Origin: Parasitella parasitica
Lineage: Eukaryota > Mucoromycota > Mucoromycetes > Mucorales > Mucoraceae
Direction of reading: 5' to 3'
DNA: 64,000 nt
Assembly: GCA_025201805.1 (NCBI GenBank)
Contig: MU619247.1
Location: 322,230-386,229, forward strand
Numbering within the stretch: position 1 is the first letter of the stretch; each line of letters begins with the position of its first letter. This document shows positions 11,713 to 25,379 of the stretch, in pieces. The position numbers and the translations under genes are program-made. The notes below the pieces were generated by a model. It had not been told where the DNA came from, made no database searches, and saw only the letters and a list, made by a program, of their open reading frames with translations.

Positions 11713-13025
11713 CTGTAAAAAAAATACTGTAATAAAGAGTTCTCGCTACATGTAGTATGTTTATCTTGAGGCGGTGGCAAATTTAGTTCGCGATATTCCT
11801 GTGATGATCATTCTCACAGCTATGCTACAATAGTGTAGCAGTGTACCCAAGGGTCTGATGAGGATGCCCTTTATTTTATTTGGTTTAAGCGTATTTTTCT
11901 CGGCAATGCTATAATATAAAGTTACTATCAATGATTTATCGACTTGACATATTATTAAATAGAACGAAGTGTTCAGCTTAAAAAATCGCCTTTTTTTGGG
12001 ATTTCGAATCTCCTAATTTGGTTGATTCAAGCTACTGTATTTCGCCTGACTTTCAACATGATTTACTCTATTGAAAGAGCTTTTATTTCGAATCAAAATA
12101 CATGATCATTTATTTCACGCTTTGTTTCTTACTCACATAGTTTATTATAGTTTTCTAAAGCTTCTATATATTTTTAATTAGTTTTTGAAAATGAGATGAT
12201 ATACTTGATTTAACGCCGACTTCTCAAAAATCCGAAACTTGAATGGGAATTAAAAAAACCAAACAAGGCATTTATAAACTCTATTCCTCGCAGGATTGTG
12301 TTTACTTTGCTGTGTTCTTGTTAATATTATAGGATTATTGGCGACATTCAACATTGGATTCGATCCAGGAACGGTAACCGTGACAACAACGGAGTTGAAA
12401 ATAAAGTTAACCAATGTGTTATATGAATACAAAACAATGAGGATGATAATGCACAGTCTTTTCAATAGAGTCACCTTAAACTTATTGTAAATCAAATTAA
12501 TCAATTAGTTTTTATGACGATTCAAATTACATGGTGTTTCGTTATGCATAAAGCATCTGAATTGATATAAATAAGCCCAGATTATAGCAGATGTTGGAGT
12601 TTTAGTAAGAGTATCAATCTATTATAATCTTTATATTATCTTTTTCATTGTAGGAAAGTGGATTTTAGCATTTTAAGAGGTCCCTGTAGTATGAATATGG
12701 CGTAGATGCCAAACCATTTCATAAAGGCTGTCATTATTGTATCTAAATATATCTAGCATCTATGTCCATCATAATACGTAATAGAGGGTATAAATCGAGT
12801 GCCATGATGTTAGATTTTACATTGCTCAGGTCAATTAGGATTATCATATTTCGAAAGAATACAAAATGACAATTAAGCGTCATAGGAGTTTCAATCAAGA
12901 TGGCATCAGTGAGAAGACTACAATGTAAAATATCTTTTTAGAAAACTTTACTTGGTTGCTGCTTTACAAAATAAAAAGGAAGTAAATAATTATTTTTGGG
13001 GTTTCTTTCTTTATCCTAATCATAA
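11713..13025. other. intergenic, no gene supported
   Basis: About 1.3 kb of A/T-rich sequence. Opposed short frames at 12250-12504 look like chance openings. The final part is the likely promoter and leader of the RRM gene. Nothing else seen. Confidence 0.55.
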
Positions 13026-14531
13026 ATGGTACCGATTGATCAATCATCAGCCATGCTCAATCAATTGGATGGCCAAGGGTATTATAAGTAAGTTTTTTTC
13101 TCGTCTATTTACGGCATTAATGCTGATCAAGTTTCTTCTAAAAGCAGTGAGATGTACGGTCAATTATCTGTAAACATTGAGCAGCAACAGCAACAGCAGC
13201 AGCAGCAAACGCCAACACTAACAGCACATCATCCCCATCACTTGGACACATCATCTTTCCGTACAGTTTATCTAGGAAACGTATCAAGTGATTTATCAGT
13301 TTCTAGTATCATAGACCATGTTAAGACTGGACCAATTCAAGCAATCCGACTTTTACCCGATAAAAATGGAGTTTTTATAACTTTTATAGATTCGTATGCG
13401 GCTAGTCTATTCTATCATGAAGCTCAAAGAAGTCGACTGAATATACACGGAATTGAATTAAAAATTGGGTGGGGCAAGCCAAGCCAGTTAAATCCACATT
13501 TGCAATGGGCAATACAAAATGGTGCCTCTCGTAATGTGTATTTGGGCCTCCTGGATGAATCAGTACAAGAGCAAGATTTAAGAGATGATTTATCGAAATT
13601 TGGTCATATTGAGCACATCAAGATTATTCCCGAGAAATGCATTGCATTTGTTCACTACCTTTGCATATCAAATGCTGTCAAGTGCGTCAATACGTTAGCC
13701 GCTGAACCAAAATGGGCATCCAAGCGTGTCAATTTTGGCAAAGACAGATGTGCTTCTCACACTATACATGCACCTGTATACCAACATCCTATATTTTGCG
13801 CAGCGCAATCCCCTCAATCCCCTCTAGCATCATCAGTGTCACCGCCAGCCTATGTTTCGCCTCAATTCGACCTGCTTACCGGGCTACCTGTTATGTACAC
13901 CCATGCTATGGATCACAATCTCAGTGGTGTTTCGAATAGAACAATATACCTTGGTAACATTCATCCCGACACCACCGTTGAAGACATCTGCAATGTGATT
14001 CGAGATGGTATTTTATCTCAAATTCGACTTCTGCCAGACAAACATATAGCGTTTATCACATTTGTTGATCCTCGAGTTGCGTCTGATTTTATGAATCAGG
14101 CTTTGAATCAGTGTATTGTTATCAAAAATAGACGTCTTAAAGTTGGATGGGGTAAACCAGGCGCGTTGCCTGCGAGTGTGATTCATGCAGTCCAGAACGG
14201 CGGATCGCGGAATGTGTACATTGGCAATATTGACGATACCATCACTGAAGAAAAGCTGAAGCACGACTTCTCGGAATATGGCGATATCGAGCTGGTAAAC
14301 ACGTTAAGAGAAAAGAACTGCGCATTTGTCAATTTTACTAGCATTGCTGGAGCTGTTAGAGCGATTGATGGAATTAGAACTAAAGAGGAATACAAGAAAT
14401 TTCGTATAAACTATGGGAAAGACAGGTGTGGAAAAGCCTCCAGATCACGACAATCATTTACAAAGCCCAACATAAACACAAATACTGAAACTCAAGCACA
14501 AACATTGCCAATGTCACAGAATCAAATTTAA
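13026..14531 (+). CDS. four-RRM RNA-binding protein, Nrd1/Mrn1-like
   Basis: Proposed exons 13026-13087 and 13148-14531 (481 residues). The first exon is inferred: an ATG at 13026 (or 13053) runs into a perfect GTAAGT donor, and splicing at 13147 joins in frame to the long ORF, whose own first ATG is at 13152. After a short Q-tract come two pairs of RRMs. Each pair has the same layout: a first RRM with an RNP-like TVYLGNV or TIYLGNI, a GWGKP linker, then a second RRM with NVYLG or NVYIGNI ending in an F/YGKDRC motif. That duplicated GWGKP...GKDRC pattern is typical of S. pombe Nrd1 and S. cerevisiae Mrn1, which bind mRNAs controlling differentiation and cell-wall functions. Members of this group bind RNA in the cytoplasm or nucleus. 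The target RNA is unknown. Confidence 0.88.
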
Positions 14532-14585
14532 CTTTATAAAATACAGTAATAATATTAATTCTACTGTATATTTGATATACACATC

Positions 14586-16562
14586 TCAATATCTTCTAGT
14601 TAACTTGATCTTCAACGACTCAGGGCCTAATAAACCAATACCTCCGCCGTTCGCATTCTTCAAACCATGTCGATGTTCGCTGTTTGGAGCCAATGTCCAT
14701 GTGTATCTTTTCAACATCATAGCTTGGACAACTCTTTGTTCAGACAAACTAAAGTTTTGACCAATACATGTACGAGGACCATACCCAAAGGGCATCCAGA
14801 TGGCATCTTTACGATAGTTGGTGCTCTTTTTGTCGAATCGATCTGGGTTGAATTCTTCAGGATTGTCCCAATACTTTGTGATGTGATGTACGCTGTATAG
14901 TTCCTAATACACAGAATTAAGTATCTTGTAAATGAGCATTATACAGCGAGAAGCAGATCTTACAATCGAAATACGTGTTTCTTTGGGCACAAAAAAGCCT
15001 CCTAGATTTGTATCCTTAGTAACAACGCGGGGTAGATTTCCGGACGTCGGTGGGTTGATTCTCATGGTTTCATGAATACAATTGTCTAAATATTCCATCT
15101 GCTTCAGTTCTTCTCTCGTTGGAATGATATCTTCTGGAGAATCACCCAAGACATGGAGCACCTCTTGTCGGGCTCTCTCCTGGATTTCAGGATTAGCAGC
15201 AAGGTAGTACAAGAAGGAAGCAGTTGCACTGGCGGTTGTCTCATGTCCTAGCAAGACAATGAATAAATGGATTATATACGTCAAATGATGCCATTTGATA
15301 TTTACCTGCAACAAAGAATACGGCGAGATTAGAAACTAGCTCTCCGTCAGTCAGGTATGAATTGTTGGGTACATGACCATCTTCTGCAGCCATAATCATC
15401 AAAGTGAGCAAGTCAGGCTCGTCAGCACCACTCGAGTTCAAATCATTAGATAAAACTAGGTGATTGTCACGAATTTTACGCTTTCGATCAATAATAATGT
15501 CTGATAATATTTTGCGTAGATTTTCATTTGCTTTACGAGCTCTGTTACGATAAGGTATGTACTTGGATGGAATGCGAGTGTATGCAGGGAATAAATAAAC
15601 AAGCGGATCCCTCACTATACCTACAATACAAAGATGTAAGGATTTTTTTTGTTTTTGCTTTGTTCTTGTATTGTTGTATGCCTTACTAAAGGCTTCTTTG
15701 TATAAAGTTGCATAAGGTGAGGCTGGATCCGTTACGGCTTCCATATCAAAATTCTATGCAAATGCATAATGAATATCTCATTCTGCCACGAGCATGTATT
15801 ACGAACTTACGAAAATACCAAGACCAAGACAATCGAGAGCGTATCTGTATTATACAATCAATATTGCTTATTAAGGATCCATTATTGACACCACCTGCAT
15901 ACCTTCTCATATAGTCAGCCATGTCGATAATGTCTCCATTTTCCTGTTTATCCATAGACGCAAACATGTGCTTTGTGATCTGGCCAAAGACTTCGACTGG
16001 CATGGCTCTATGAAATACTGGGTTTGCCACGCTGCGTTGCCTTTTCCAATCTTGACCATTGGCGTTTCCCATGTTGGGCTCTTGGTTTGTCAAGATGAGA
16101 TCCTATTTTTTTTTCAAAGCTATTAGCTATGTGATATAATGGCTGTATCTAGATTCTTACAGGGTCCATTGAAATCTTTTCTTTAGGGTATGTATATACA
16201 TCTTTCAATAGCATTTGCAGTAGGATTGGGTCACCCACTGTCAAAGTCCATCTGCCAAGGATATATTTCAAGCAAAGGCCATGTTGATTGATTGTAGGCA
16301 GCATGAGTTTTTTCATACGAACATCATGGCTCTCGCCCTTAAGAATGCTCCAGAACCAAGGCAGCGAGTTGACTTTTGGAATATGAGCCAAATGTTTGGG
16401 AACTACAAACACCCGCCAAAATGACTTGACGACATATGAAGTGCCCAGGAGAGATAGAGTGAGACTCCAATAGAGCTTTTTTTTATCTGCAGCTGGCACC
16501 AAGCTGGACAGTTTTATGGAATCAGTGATAGAACTAAAGTTGAAAGAAGAAGAAGAAATCAT
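14586..16562 (-). CDS. cytochrome P450 monooxygenase
   Basis: Seven exons in transcript order: 16562-16161, 16102-15903, 15844-15811, 15753-15687, 15620-15306, 15247-14964, 14903-14586 (539 residues). The third exon is only 34 bp. An N-terminal hydrophobic helix around residues 30-50 fits endoplasmic-reticulum anchoring. The I-helix reads AGHETT (split by the intron at 15248-15305), the K-helix E-x-x-R reads ETMR, and the heme loop FGYGPRTCIG carries the cysteine ligand. All hallmark residues are intact, so it should be an active oxygenase that takes electrons from a P450 reductase. Family and substrate are not assignable by eye. The fourth intron (15621-15686) is 66 bp and frame-neutral, so retention would not truncate the protein. 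It ends 55 bp after the convergent RRM gene. Confidence 0.93.
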
Positions 16563-16721
16563 GTTTGATTATGCCGAGTTGGGTTCAGCACACTTTCAAT
16601 TCTTTCTTCTTTTTTTTTTTTTATATATATACGTTTAAAAATGTCCATTTATTGTTGACCAAATATGGTCAAAGACCGAGAATAATGCTGCGCGGATTCC
16701 CCATTTGCTTGGGTGCTTTAT

Positions 16722-18317
16722 TTATACAGTGTTATCGTAATGAGCTACTCGTGGTTCAAGCTCCAAACTTCTCTCGTACAAAAAGTCAACATCTCGGCTT
16801 GTTTCCAACTGGAAGTTGATGTAGTCTTGGATTTCAGGTACAATTTGAAAAGTGTAAGGCGGCGACTGGAACTGTTTGATCTCGCGGATGACCTCTGCAG
16901 CCTTTTGCTGTTTAGCAAAATTGATCAAGGTACTTGATTTCTTTAAAAGGTCGGGATTTCCGTCTTCAATGAACGTTAGGTCCTGTAAATAGATGCCCAG
17001 AAATGGGATGCAGGGTGGGTTCACAGAGTGAATCATTTCACGATACTCTGTAAAATTGCGATTTGAGCCCATAAGTTTTCTGATATGGGCGAGCGATTGG
17101 CTAGTGCGACTACTGACAAGCTCCCAGGTCTTTTTCAATCTACCAATGGCGCTGTTGTCAAACGCAGAAAGAATTGCCATACAAGTATTGTAGTTTTGCA
17201 TCTCCAGACAGCGCTATTTGATTGTTTTAGTCTGGTGGTCATATACATGTACAAACATTCCAACCTACATTTGCAACTTGCGACCAATGCTTGATGACCA
17301 CAACGCGCTTCTTGGCTTCTTTGTTGCTCAAAATGCTTCCAGTAACCCAGGATGTCAGACGATTGCAGTAGTCGATGGATAGCTTTACATTCGCTGCATT
17401 GTCTGCGTAGTCTCTTGACCATGCTTTTCCTAAACATTCGATAGGCTGGATGCTACTGTACAGCTTGAAATCCATGATAGTCAGTTGCCGAGCCAGCTCG
17501 AGAGGATCAGTGTCTAGCAGACGTATATGCTGCATGTTTTTTGGTATAATGGGCATGGGTCCATACATTGCATTTGGGATCAGTTTTTTCAAACCGCCGC
17601 CATTTGCATCTAATTCTCGTCTCTTTTTAATCAGCCGGTTCAATTGCTCTGCAGAAAATGAAGATGAATCGCAGATGACTGTATTCGCAAAGAACTGTAG
17701 CTTGTCTAGAATGAATTCGTCTTCATTATTATAGTAGTTTTCCAGCCAGTTTTTCATAACGTTGAATACACTATAAAAATGCATGTAGGTGATCAGTATC
17801 TTTTTTTTTTCCTCTTCAGAGGGGAGAATCTGTTACCGAAGACGAACAAGCTTTTGCTTTCTTTCTGTCCAAATCTCCAGTTCGTCAGGCGTCAGCTCTG
17901 CTGGTGGTGCCAAATTGTAGCGCTCTTGCAACAAATCCACGAATTCTTCTGTTGTACAGAATGATCTGTATGTCAATAAGAAATTGGCGATAAAACTCAT
18001 GTCTATGGCACAGTTACAGTAGTTAGTATTTCTGTTTTCAGCGCTCATCGCATTGTACTGTTACCAATAAAATCATGAAGCGTCAGGCGCTCAACAAGTG
18101 CTCGAAGTGTGCCGCCTTTAACGGCCTTGTCTTGAGTGAATTCAATATCACTTTCGGCATAGTCATAGCCCAAATACCAAAGTTCCGATTCATCCTGAGA
18201 ATTACCACCATGGCCAAAGCTGAACTGCCGTTTCAAAGCCTTGTGGTCAGAGGGTCGAGTCAAGCTAGATGTTGAGACGTTTGATGAGCTAATAGATGGT
18301 CTGTATGACGAAGCTAT

Positions 18318-18349
<32 letters not shown>

Positions 18350-20744
18350 CAGATAGTTGTGATCCAGATTGGCTATTTTTTCTATTATACAATCGAGAGA
18401 ATATCGGTGCGCTTGACGTTTCTAAGGAAATGCTGCTTTCGGTCGATGCAGTCTCATTATTGCTGACGCTTTCACGATGTGCCATGCTGCTATTTTTTTT
18501 GTTGTCTATTTCAAAGTATGATTGCACCGGTGATCGTGGGACCTGCTCATTGTTCCTCACATCGCCATTTCGCATCAACCAGATCTTTCTCTCGCCCACC
18601 ATCTGCACGATATTTGAAAATATAGTTTCAATTGCTTCTTCTATGGCCGCCACGTATTCTTCTATCGCAGCAATGCTGGCTGCCAGGTTATTCCGAGTAT
18701 CTGTCAACGTCTGAACCGCGCTGAACAACAAACCAACGGAATTGTATAGCTTTTGTTTCATATTACGAAATTCGGGCAATGATTGGCTTTTTGTTGCATC
18801 AGCATGACTAATGTCTATGTCTTTGAGGATAGCAAGGTAACTCCCAGTCTGTGATGATAGATTTTGAAATAATATGATGACGTTTGATCTTGTTTTCTGA
18901 TTCAAAAGATGGAGCTTCTCTTCATTCGATGGTAAATCGCTCGTTTCAACGACGCCGCCTTGCTGCTTTTCCAGTGTATGCGTATATGCCGATGCTTTCC
19001 ATAGTGCATTCGTAGAGCCGAGAATCTGCTTGGCATGGGTTTGAAGACTGACGATTAAATCCTGATTCAGGGGATATTTGCCTTTGGTCTGTTGTGGAGT
19101 AGCAAAAGAAGGCAAGCTGCTTTTTCCTCCTCCTTCTCCTCCCTCTGCATTGAAAGGGTGGTCAAGTACAACAAACTTGGGACTGGTATGCTCGATCCTG
19201 ACATTCTTACTCTGACAAACCAGGATAAATCTTCGGACAGCGTTCAGTACATCAGTCGCATCTCGTTGCACTCTACTCAGAATTTCGTTATTTGGCTCAT
19301 TGACCACTTTGGCAGACAAAATCAACTTGGCCAACGTCGATAAAACAATGCGCAAAGGCTCTCTCGCTTCGAAATCTTGCAAGTGGGGAGCGTCTCTATC
19401 CATGGAATGAGACGAATACAACATATGTCGAACGGCGTCTACCACAACTACAACTTTCTGCTTGAAAATATCAGAATCTTGGGCTTGTACGATAGAGTTG
19501 TTGAGGTCCTGCACTGACTGGGCGATTTCTATAGCGATAGTCTTCCATGTCATTGGCATGTCATCATCGGCATCGTCCGTACATGAAGAGGCTTCCTTTT
19601 GCTCTTTTTCCTCGACCACATCCTCTGCTTCAGAATTCCGACGTTTCTAGATATACACACGCTTGAGAGCCATGTATAATTCCATGTCAAATTTGCGCAG
19701 TACTTACCAATTGGCCGGTAGCTGGGTTGATATCATCAAAATCCCAGGTCGTTTCATGAGTGATTGAATTGCCATAGTACACTTTTCCCTGAGGCGTGGT
19801 TCGTCTTGTCCAGAATTGCATCAACTATTATGTATAGAACAGTTTTTAGTCCAAGCCTTTTCATGTACCGTGACTAGAGCACTTTTTTTTTTTTTTTTTT
19901 TTTTTACATTTACATGTTGCTCTCCGGAAGAAATGGGAGATTCAGGTAAATGAATGGCTGGTATATTGCTCCTTGTCTTTTGCTTCCCAAAGACGCTGTA
20001 GTCATCGAAATTCTCCAACTGAGTTGTGGAATATCGATTGGGGTTTCGAGGGGGCGGCAAGGAGATGGAAGAGTGTGCATCATTACTGCTGTGTTCATGT
20101 TCGTCATCAGAATCCAAAAGACTGGGATGGTTCCATCGTAAACCACCTGTGTGTTGATTAAAGTAAAATTTGGTAATGCCATCGTCAGCTATTTGAAGGG
20201 TCCATCCTTCGGGTAAACTCGTTTCCTGCTCTTCGTGTTGCTGTTGTCGGACAGGCCTCTGCAAATAGGGCGCTGTAGAGGGGCTGTTGCTCATGTACGG
20301 GCTATTCCTGGGCTGCTGCGAATATCGATGCTGAGGGGTAGTCGTCGGTAAGCTGTTGGCTGGATGCTGGCCCAAGTTCATGCTTTTGATTAGGCTTATC
20401 GTCCTGGCCTCTTCTTGGCTATCATCGTCGCTGTCGTAGTCGTCTTCGTTGTCAGCATAAACATCAGTGTCAATGTCGCTGACATCGGTTGAAGGGTTGC
20501 ATTGATTTGCAAGCGATCTATTGCTTCTGGAATGAGCCAGATCGACAATTTGAACATAGTTGCTTGGGAACCAACCTCGACTACCTTTGCACCAGCCATC
20601 CCACCAGCCTGAGTCCAATTGCGAAAGAACCTCGATGAATTCGCCCTTTTCAAAAGACAGCGATGACTTTTCTGACGATGAAAAAGCGTACAACGCCTTG
20701 ACTCTGCAGATAATCTTTGGGAAATTCGCAGTGGTGCTGGCCAT
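16722..20744 (-). CDS. Cdc25-type Ras guanine-nucleotide exchange factor with SH3 and two WW domains
   Basis: Six exons: 20744-19914, 19824-19708, 19646-18065, 18002-17837, 17770-17269, 17213-16722 (1229 residues). An SH3 domain covers about residues 12-67 (ALYAF...GWWDGW...GWFPSNYV). WW domain 1 is at about 177-207 (LPEGW...W-x-x-P). A second WW-like module of about 30 residues is encoded almost alone by the 117-bp exon 2 (FWTRR...YYGN...TTWDFDD). A long Ser/Thr/Gln-rich region follows with a Q-tract. The Ras-exchanger N-terminal motif (LTLHDFIDMSFIANFLLTY, split by an intron) is near 830-850 and the catalytic CDC25-homology domain occupies the last ~250 residues (RCLEMQNYN, RLKKTWE, PFLGIYLQDL). 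It should load Ras with GTP at membranes and activate cAMP/PKA or MAPK signalling. The intron at 18003-18064 carries a perfect TACTAAC branch site. Confidence 0.92.
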
Positions 20745-21235
20745 TTTTTTTTTATTTTTTTATTTTTTTTTTGTAAATGTGAAGAGAAAGTTGAGCAAAT
20801 GGAAGAAGTGCTAAAATAATTTTTTGTAAATCGTAACCAAAAAGGAATACAAAAACCATAATAATAATCGCTTCTTGGATTATTTCAGTTTCTGGCCTCA
20901 TGTCATTTTTGATTTGCTCAATACGCACCCAATCAGACATACTCTTATGCCATGACAAATAACTCAAATCGACTTTACTTGCATAGTAGTCTTGTACAAG
21001 CTAGCAGGATACAACCTAACAGCATGCATCCTAAACGCATTGTTGCGAAGAACGTGGCAGCAGCAGGGTGATGCTTGAAAGTCCGCGCTCCATTGCTCCC
21101 AACTGTCAATGTAATAATACTCAAGGGGTATGTATTTGGATAAACATTTTATATGATCAAGTTACACTCGATGGATCATCTCCGATTTTTTTTTTTTTTT
21201 TTTTTTTTTAAAACAATATTATATAGTACGATTTT
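20745..21235. other. intergenic between Ras GEF and Fab1-like gene
   Basis: About 490 bp between the Ras GEF start (minus) and the Fab1-like stop (minus). It starts with A-rich leader sequence on the minus strand (20746-20773 on plus reads T-rich) and holds a T-run at 21186-21208. No gene seen. Confidence 0.55.
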
Positions 21236-24200
21236 TTATATCATTATTAAGCTCGGTAAGCATTTTGAGGGTATGACAAGGTCGAATTTACCTACAAGCG
21301 AACGCAGTGTTATTTATCATAAGCAGAAATATATACAACGAGAAAGTTGACTTACCTGGTATTGCTACAAAGTAATCACACACTTCTCTGCAAAACCTGA
21401 TTCTATACTGGTCTGGAGGGACCACAGTAACTTCTTTTCTTGGCTGCAAGGTTGATTTGCTTTTCGACTCCAATTTCTTATACCAGGTGTACGCACCAAT
21501 GAAATCTAAAAGCCATACATTTACTTAGGAGGCAGATAAAATCATGCCATTTTACGTATTTACCAACGATGCCTACAGTCATCTCACAGTTGTTGTCATC
21601 GATGCCTACTAGTAATGAGTAGTCCATGATGTTGCATTTGTACAGGAATTCAGTGTCGTTGATTATCGCCAGCTCTATAATGGATTTAGACTGTTCATGT
21701 ACAGGCAATCTGGTTCGATATTCTGCCATTTATTTAGTTATCGCTCTGATATAATATACAACATGCCCTGGTTCAGTGTTACCATTCAACCAATCTCCGT
21801 CCCACAGTGTGGTATCGTGTTGCTGTTTGCGGAACTCGTCCACATGTCGATCCTGTATTCCTTTGAAATCAAACCTCTGCGTGCAACAAACATTTGTGGA
21901 TGAGTGTATACGAATTGAATGGCGATGCATATTTATACCTTGTAAATGCTTTGATTGAAAAACAAATGCTCCATGACAAGCACATCTAGATTCAAGATTG
22001 ATTTTTTATCAGCGGCGTTCTTGATTCGGATGGTAAAAAACCCAAATATCTTTGCCAATACAGACGGTTCCTGGTTATTTTTACATGGCGTGAGTTTTTT
22101 CGTAGACATCTCCATAAATAGTACTAGTGCCTTACATTACAAGATTTCTTTACATGGTCAAAGTATTTAGGCGCAAACTTGAGAAATGCATCTTTTTCGG
22201 CCACATTCCACGCATTCATCATCTCTTTTATGACAAACCGGTCATCTATACACACCCAAACTCAATGCCAGTATCTGTCCAGAAAAGAGCAGCATCCTTA
22301 CCTTGCGTCTTGTAAAAGTGGCTCTTGCTTTTCCCTCCACTCGCCGTCCATGTTTGACATCGACATAGCGATTCTATCATCAATTGATTGATGTTGCACT
22401 GCCTACGAAGTGCTTCAAACTCCTTGGCGTAATAGATTATGCATGTAAATTCCACGCCTTTATGAACGAATTCTACTCGTGTAGAGATAAGCATATGATC
22501 TAGCCGAAACCACCATATATATATATAAAAAAAAAAAAACCTACTATGCTTAATATGCGGACTGATGGTCTTTTTGCCATTGAATAGTGGCTGATCTTTG
22601 CTTTCGTAAAAGTAAGATGCTACCTTGACTTCTTTGGTCTCCTCTTGTTGTTGAATTGCGGCAAGAGGCTCTAATGTGCGCTCTGTCAGATTTCGCTTCA
22701 AATCAGCACCTTCTACTTTGTTTTCCTCCTGCTTTTTGGTCCAAGGCGAGAGCCGTGCCTTTAAATCCTCAAGGCGCTTTGAATTATTGATACTCACTTC
22801 TTCAACGCTTGATTTGACTACTTCTGTAATCATGGTACGGAACGATGCCGTTTCAGACGTTGCTCCTGTGGATGGCGATATATATTTACGCTCAATTGAT
22901 GAATAATAGCCATCAATAACGTTGGGCAGCTGTGGCAGTTTCTTCTTTGCTGAATTGGGTATATGGTCGCTTGCAGGTCTGTTTGACTCTGCTGTACTTG
23001 TCGATGATAAGCTGGGGATCGAGGGGTGTTTGCCGCTGGACATGGTAGAGTGATTTCTGTAGTCTGTGCCTTCATCGTGCAGTATCTCTTGAATGTATTC
23101 GTTTGAGCTTAAAGTGTAGGCAATAATAGACGTGGGCTCATCCTCTCTCACAAGTACAGACGAGCCTGGAAAGCAATGCACTGATTTCAGAGAGATGTAA
23201 TCAGGACTGTGCCAGCCACATGCATCGGTTACTTCGTCGCATTTAGACTCTTGCCATTCTGTCAAATACTGAATGATAGATTCAGACTGTATTGCAAAAT
23301 ACCTTCTGAAATCATTGAGTTCGTTCAGGCTGGTGTCTGATAACGCAGACAGCATGGCCTGATGATCTGTGTCCAATCTCTTGCTCAATGCTCTGATTTC
23401 TGAATCAAGAGCTTTAGCCTCTGACTGCAGCTGCAGCTTTGCTCCCGGCGAATCGTCTCCAAGACTGCGTATCTTTCTCCTGCTTTCTGCAATAGTGTAG
23501 TGGTTCAATAAGTCCAAATGTGCACGAATGGACTGGAAGAATAAATCAACATCGCACTCTGCGCTTTTATGCTTCCACTCGATCAGTGTTGTAACGCCCA
23601 GTCTTGGCGCAGCAAACGCAATTTTATCGTTGGGCAGTGTTTCGGGGGAAATTTGGATGCGAGGCACCCGCAGTTCGTAAAACTTTGCATCTTCGCATGT
23701 AAACCTGAACACAATGCCATTATAAAGAAAGCATCGGCTGATCCTCGACCCAACACAGTTTCCAGCAGTCTTACTTGTCGTGTGGATGCAAAATGGCTCT
23801 GGCGATGCTAGTTTCGAGCTATAAAACACAAGCTCCAGGTACTTTGCAAACGAAAAACAAGCTGCTTCGTCACTGAGCACAATAGGTGTCGTATTGGTAT
23901 CGCACACATTGCACACAAGCCAAGAGAGAATCCTGTCTCTGTTCTGTTCGGTGCTGCTAGATTCGACGCTGGCGTAGACATTGATTCGACTGATGCCATG
24001 CGTAAAGCTAAAAACATGGTTGATCAATGGCTGCTGGCATCCATGAAATTTGCTGCATTGTCGATTGTTTAGCTGCGTCGATGATTTGGATGAAGACAGA
24101 AGAGGCGTTGCTAACGTATATGAGGACGACTCTGATGACTTTTCCTGAGTTGGGGCATCTGGTATTGGACTTGCAGCCGTATCAGATAATAAACCAGGTA

Positions 24201-25348
24201 TAACTAGCACTTGCTCATCAATGTGAAGCTGACATGAAGATTGGCTTTGGTCGCACCAATGACGGATTGTGTGCCCTAATGACTGATCAATGTTTGGGAA
24301 TATGGGTGTGGCACTATTAGCTGGTGATTCGTATTGAAAATATTCAATTTTACTCATGAGGGGTCCCAAACAGGGACGATCAGGGCATCCAATGGGATAG
24401 CAGGTAAAGCCGATTGTGATACTTTGGTGCTGCTTGAAGCTATTCAGCGACGTCGTATCCAGTAGTAGATGCTGTAGCCCCTTTCTGCTGTCAGCTAATA
24501 GTGTCGGTATTCGTATTGAAGAGTATGCAGTGATTGATTGCGGAAGTTGAACCTCAGGGACAAAAATTGTCCTCTTGATGGGGTGAGACAATGACGACAA
24601 GAGTGAGGATCTTCGTCTTGATTGTTGTCTGAGCGATGTTTTTGCGCTATCCGTTGCTGGTGCAGGGACTTCTTCCTTTATCATAAGCATCCTTTTCTGC
24701 TCAATCATCATGTCCTCTTCTGCTTCAAGTCGATTGAGTAGATTTGGGTATGGAAAATGGCATTCAGGGGACGACGAGATTAATGCATATTCAATTTTCT
24801 TTTTCAATTTACAAAACCTGTGAGGGTCGTTTTCCTTGATTGGATCAAACTCGAGCTGCTGCTGATCTGCTGTACCTGAAGCTGCTGCTGCTGCTGCAGT
24901 TGATTGTTGTAGTCTTTTACTAAGGTTATCCAGCGACAATCCTCGCTTTACAGTACTCAGCGGACTACTCTTTCTTTTGGCCGTTTTTTCGCTGTCAACC
25001 GATGGTGGCGGCGTTGGAGGTAGATGTCTTGCTGTCGTTGCCAGTTTTCGAAACCATCCAAACAGTCCGTTGGGATCACAGTTTTTCTCGATTTGATCTA
25101 ATTTAGCTTTCGTTATACTTTCTGCAGCAACACCCGTTTCAGCAGCTATATTGGTAGTTGACATGACCGATTTCACATGACTATCTCGCATCACATAAGT
25201 TTCTAAATAGAGGCTGTAGATCAAGTAGACAAGGCTCTGTACCAAACCCACTATAGTTGCTGTGAAAGTTTCATCCTTTGCATTCAACCCATAAATACGA
25301 ATAGTTCCCCCAATTGGAAAATACATCGAATGCATGCCTGAATTTTAC

Positions 25349-25379
<31 letters not shown>

